This document shows positions 58,932-62,000 of a stretch of DNA of 62,000 nt, in pieces. The position numbers and the translations under genes are program-made. The DNA comes from Zygnema cylindricum (Eukaryota; Streptophyta; Zygnematophyceae; Zygnematales; Zygnemataceae): the NCBI GenBank assembly GCA_037447655.1, contig JBBHKE010000409.1, forward strand, positions 1-62,000, given 5' to 3'. The notes beneath the pieces were generated by a model. That model was not told the DNA's origin. It was given only the letters and a program-made list of their open reading frames with translations, and ran no database searches. Position 1 is the stretch's first letter; each line of letters begins with the position of its first letter.

Positions 58932-58989
58932 ATAACATAGAAGTCATGTCTTGAGAATGAAAGGTGTTTTAACTGTGGATAGTTAAAAA

Positions 58990-59003
58990 TAAAGAGGGGA
59001 TGA
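58990..59003 (+). promoter_or_regulatory. Polypurine tract of the gypsy element
   Basis: AAAGAGGGGATGA lies directly before the right LTR, where plus-strand synthesis would be primed. Confidence 0.8.
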
Positions 59004-59879
59004 TGTTACAGTAATAACGGATTGAACTTGTTCGTAAAGGGGTATTTAGGTGTAATGATTATAGAGTATTAAATTTTGTAGACGTCGCGGGGTCTAAATA
59101 ATAATCGGGTATCATTGAAACGGGTTAAGGGTCAAATTAATACCGAAATTTCGCGTGCACGTTTCATAAAGTTCAAATGAAACGTTTAGTATGCACGGTA
59201 GTTCGTTTCGTACAATTTTTAGTACGAAACATCATTTTCACTTAAGGGAATTTCGTAGGAAGTTTCGCGTGCGAAACTTGTGACGCACGATCCTGCGAAG
59301 TCGCGTTTCGTTTGGCGCACACAATTGCACGTAAATGTTACGGAGTGAAACGTAGCGTTTGATTGGTCAGAAATTCTACGTAGTTAGAGAAAGATTTCGC
59401 ACGTTTTTGCATTGGTCAGTTTGAGTCTTTGCTGATCAATGATTCGCCTAGGTAAAACCTGTTCAATGGACCGTTCACTTTGGCCTGGCTAGTCCTAGGC
59501 GATGATGGATAAATAGTGAAGGCTAAGAGGAGAGTAAATATCTTTTCCTTTGGAAAAGTTTGTGGAAATTCTGACTGATCTTGGTTTTGAGCGATTAAAA
59601 CCAAATTGGAGCATTGGCATTTTGGCATTGAAATCTCTTACAAACTAAGTGGTGTTTTAGTAGTTAAGAGATAAAATTATTAAGAGTGGAGAGTAGAGGA
59701 AAACACTTTAATAAGAATGGTTGAGCCACGAGGGCAAGAGACCAAGCTAATGTTATATGGACAGAAGCTTCTTCTAATTTAAAGTTTATCCTTATGTGAG
59801 TGCTTTCCAATGTGTGGAATGTGTGGTTCAAATTGATTGAAGTAATGGGATTTTCTGAGAGGTTAGAAAACCTAATACA
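59004..59879 (+). repeat. Right LTR of the gypsy element
   Basis: 876 bp starting TGTTACAGTAA and ending CCTAATACA. From ATCATTGAAACGGG onward it differs from the left LTR at only a handful of positions, plus small indels in TTGGCATT and GTGGATGTGT repeats. Confidence 0.88.
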
Positions 59880-61613
59880 TAATATCTTTCAGATTCTTAC
59901 CATCGACAAACGTAACTTCAAATCTTGACTTGCGTACCATGTATCTGCGTACGAAGTAAGCATAAGACAAAACTTTTATACATTTTGCAGACGCCAGTTT
60001 GTTCGCCAGCTCATTGTTTAGGGTTTCAGTTTTCGAATTCAACGAAAGTCGTTTGAGAGAAATAGTGTGACGAACAAAAGTTACCAAAAATAGCGTGATG
60101 AGGGAATGTTAGGAAATTTCGTTTTTATTTTTGGTTGTATTTTGGAAACCGCGTGTCATGTGCAAATCTTAAGATTTTTTCGTAGGTTTTCCATCATGAC
60201 ACGTAGCTTAATCGTCCAGCGTGTCACGGTTTTTTTTTCTGTATATGCCAACCCACCTCCTCGAGGTGGGTTGACGGTTACAAAAAAAATGAAGCGAACT
60301 CCTCGCAGATGAACATCCGACGGCTAGTATTACATTAAGACCTTCGGAGAGTATTGAAAAGATTCTTTATAAAGTAGTTTTTCGTATAAAAACAAAATAA
60401 ACGGTACAGTTTGGTGCGGAGGGTCGTGTATTTCTGTAAACTATGCCACTTTTCCCCTGATGACCCTAACCAAACTTACTTTGTATTTTAGCGCAAAGTC
60501 TACAGACAATTTTTAAGTGTCTAATGTGTAACAATGAAATTGTTACTTAAAGGTGTGACGATTGTATACGTCGACAATGCCCGTCATGGCTGTCAACGTC
60601 TACAATATGTGATGACGCACGTTATTTTTTGTAATTGTTTGTGACGTCGTATGTATTTTCGTGACATTGCAGACGTACCGCCTTTCAGCCTATGCCGTTT
60701 CGTGGTTGAAGAAGATACACTTTGCCTTTGCGTCTCCTGTTCGTTTGACGTGAACTAGCATCGAAATCTTCAGACCCCCGCAAAAAAAATAAAAATGTAC
60801 TGGACAAAAACAGACAAAACAAATTGTGTACTTTTCCTCGTCGTACTGAACACAAACAAGCAAAACATATCGAATCGTGTACTTTTCCTTGTCGGGTTGA
60901 AATCGTTTGAAATTTTTGAAAAAATCGACGCGTGAGAATATGTGTTCCTATTTGTTTATCGAAAAAAACTTTGATTTAAAACACATCGCCGATGTGTTAT
61001 AAAATAAAGGTTGAATATGACATTTCTTGACATGGTCGTGGGTCCGAAAACACAAGACAACAACATGTAGTACATTTTAAGTTCCACGATGACATAAAAT
61101 ATACTTCAATTTTTTCGATTTATTTGTATGGTTGTAACTTGCCCGGTACAGCGTTAAGCTTTATAGGAAAATGACAAAAAAAAAACCTTACTTTGGCACA
61201 TGGAGACATACCATAACTCTGACTTATACACATAACACTAACTGGGTGCATTTTGATCATAGTGTAGTTGTTATCATAAGACATGTATTGGGTTCACTAA
61301 AGATGTGCGGACGGGTTTGCGCAATTTAACTTTGACGTTCAAATTTGAGTGCACTTTCACGTGTCTACACGGCTAGTTTAAACTTCGTTTTGTACTTTGG
61401 TACTTAATTAAGTACATTTATGGTACGGACTAACATAATCGGTACGCCAAACTACTTAAGTTAGACTAAAATTACACTCATTGACGTTTATTAAGTAGTG
61501 CTTATTTTAACGTAAATTAAAAATAGAGTTGATGATTATATTTTAGATATGAGGTTCAAAATTTAGGGGCATTGAATTAGCGTCATTAATGTTAATAACG
61601 ATTCGCGGTGTAC

Positions 61614-62000
61614 TTTAACGAAAAGCATCTCGCAAGATAGTTTTTGAGAAGTTTTTTGATAAACAGGATTCGCGTCCCCGCGGGTCGAAAAGAAAAAAAT
61701 GCCAAATTGATTAGAAAAGATGACAAAATTGGAGCATATTTAAAGTATAAAGATGGAGTTCACTGTTATACGTTGAAGATTAGATTTTGGAGGAAAACAA
61801 CAAAAACAAACTTGACATTTCAACACGAGCACATCTAAAGTATGAAGATGACGTTCAATGTTCTACGGTGAAGATTCGATTTTGGAGGAAAACGACAAAA
61901 ACAAACTTGATATTTCAACACATGAGCACACCCTGTAAAGGTATTTGGCCATGCTCTTGAGTAAGAGTTTTTTTTTTCCATTCTCCAAGAAATAATGTTT
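61614..62000. other. Window end with a two-copy tandem repeat
   Basis: Two copies of about 95 bp at 61741-61930 share TTGAAGATTAGATTTTGGAGG-like and ACAAAAACAAACTTGA stretches. No gene recognised. Confidence 0.5.

Larger units (their letters stand above)
51257..59879 (+). mobile_element. Ty3/gypsy LTR retrotransposon, chromovirus-like, coding-dead
   Basis: Order: left LTR, primer site, gag, zinc knuckles, protease, a foreign insert, reverse transcriptase, RNase H, integrase C-terminus, chromodomain-like tail, nested TRIM, purine tract, right LTR. This is the gypsy order. The LTRs are nearly identical where they align, but pol has many stops and frameshifts and the integrase core is absent. 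Flanks GAATA and TAATA give an imperfect 5-bp duplication. Confidence 0.9.
50547..60466. mobile_element. Family B element split by nested insertions
   Basis: The left end GGGTGAAGTTCCATCATACG lies 28 bases into A5. The right end CACTTTTCCCCTGATGACCC lies at 60447-60466. The body, including the GCCACG and TTGCGTACCATG blocks, matches the intact element at 49541-50270 on both sides of the retrotransposon. Confidence 0.65.
50519..61213. mobile_element. Family A element A5, split by a nested insertion
   Basis: The left end GGGTATGTCTCCATGTA follows TAA. The right end CATGGAGACATACC is followed by A and TAA. The body resumes after 60466 at TTACTTTGTATTTTAGCGC, the same block that continues the left end in copy A1, so the two parts were one element. 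Confidence 0.7.
50408..61610. mobile_element. Outermost family C element of a five-level nest
   Basis: The left end is TA then CACCGTGAAATCGTGAATCAC and the right end TTAATAACGATTCGCGGTG then TA. Only about 110 bp on the left and 400 bp on the right belong to it. Everything between is later insertion. Confidence 0.55.

Overview
The window is nuclear DNA of a streptophyte plant (a land plant or a charophyte alga; I cannot place it more closely). It holds three intron-rich genes of plant-type families in a matrix of transposons and microsatellites. The evidence is spliced reading frames with matching intron phases, plant retrotransposon signals (an initiator-tRNA-Met primer site and a chromodomain-like tail) and plant-typical proteins. 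No bacterial or organellar features are visible.

Layout. 1-9580: the start of a copia-like gag, then nested TIR elements (1091-3597), further MITE-like elements and unassigned AT-rich DNA. 9583-17389 (+): a DUR3-type urea/proton symporter in nine visible exons. Its central exons, about 190 codons, are missing and probably lie in the 942-base N gap at 14131-15072. 17660-29000: transposon relics, including a hAT-type element with an exact 8-bp target duplication, a 1-kb foldback, PIF/Harbinger-like and Stowaway-like elements, and several pyrimidine or purine tracts. 29001-36659 (+): a TBL/PC-esterase polysaccharide O-acetyltransferase in eight exons, with a 920-bp CT tract in intron 1 and a second hAT-type element in intron 2. 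40293-45750 (-): a TLDc-domain (OXR-like) protein in eight exons, with minisatellites at both ends of its coding region. 46200-62000: dense transposons, ending in a nest at 50408-61610.

The genes are unrelated in function and do not form a cluster. DUR3 would take up urea at the plasma membrane, the TBL protein would acetylate cell-wall polymers in the Golgi, and the TLDc protein belongs to the oxidation-resistance family.

The most striking find is at 57864-58931 (-): a miniature LTR retrotransposon (TRIM) with four tandem LTRs of 229/229/229/210 bp, three 57-bp internal segments, a primer site, a purine tract and an exact 5-bp duplication. Each full LTR carries a 71-nt cloverleaf-like tRNA sequence with A and B boxes and a TTTT just after it. 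It sits inside a recently inserted but coding-dead chromovirus-like gypsy element, which is itself inside three older DNA-transposon layers. All exon boundaries, families and duplications were read by eye and by remembered family motifs; nothing was searched or computed.
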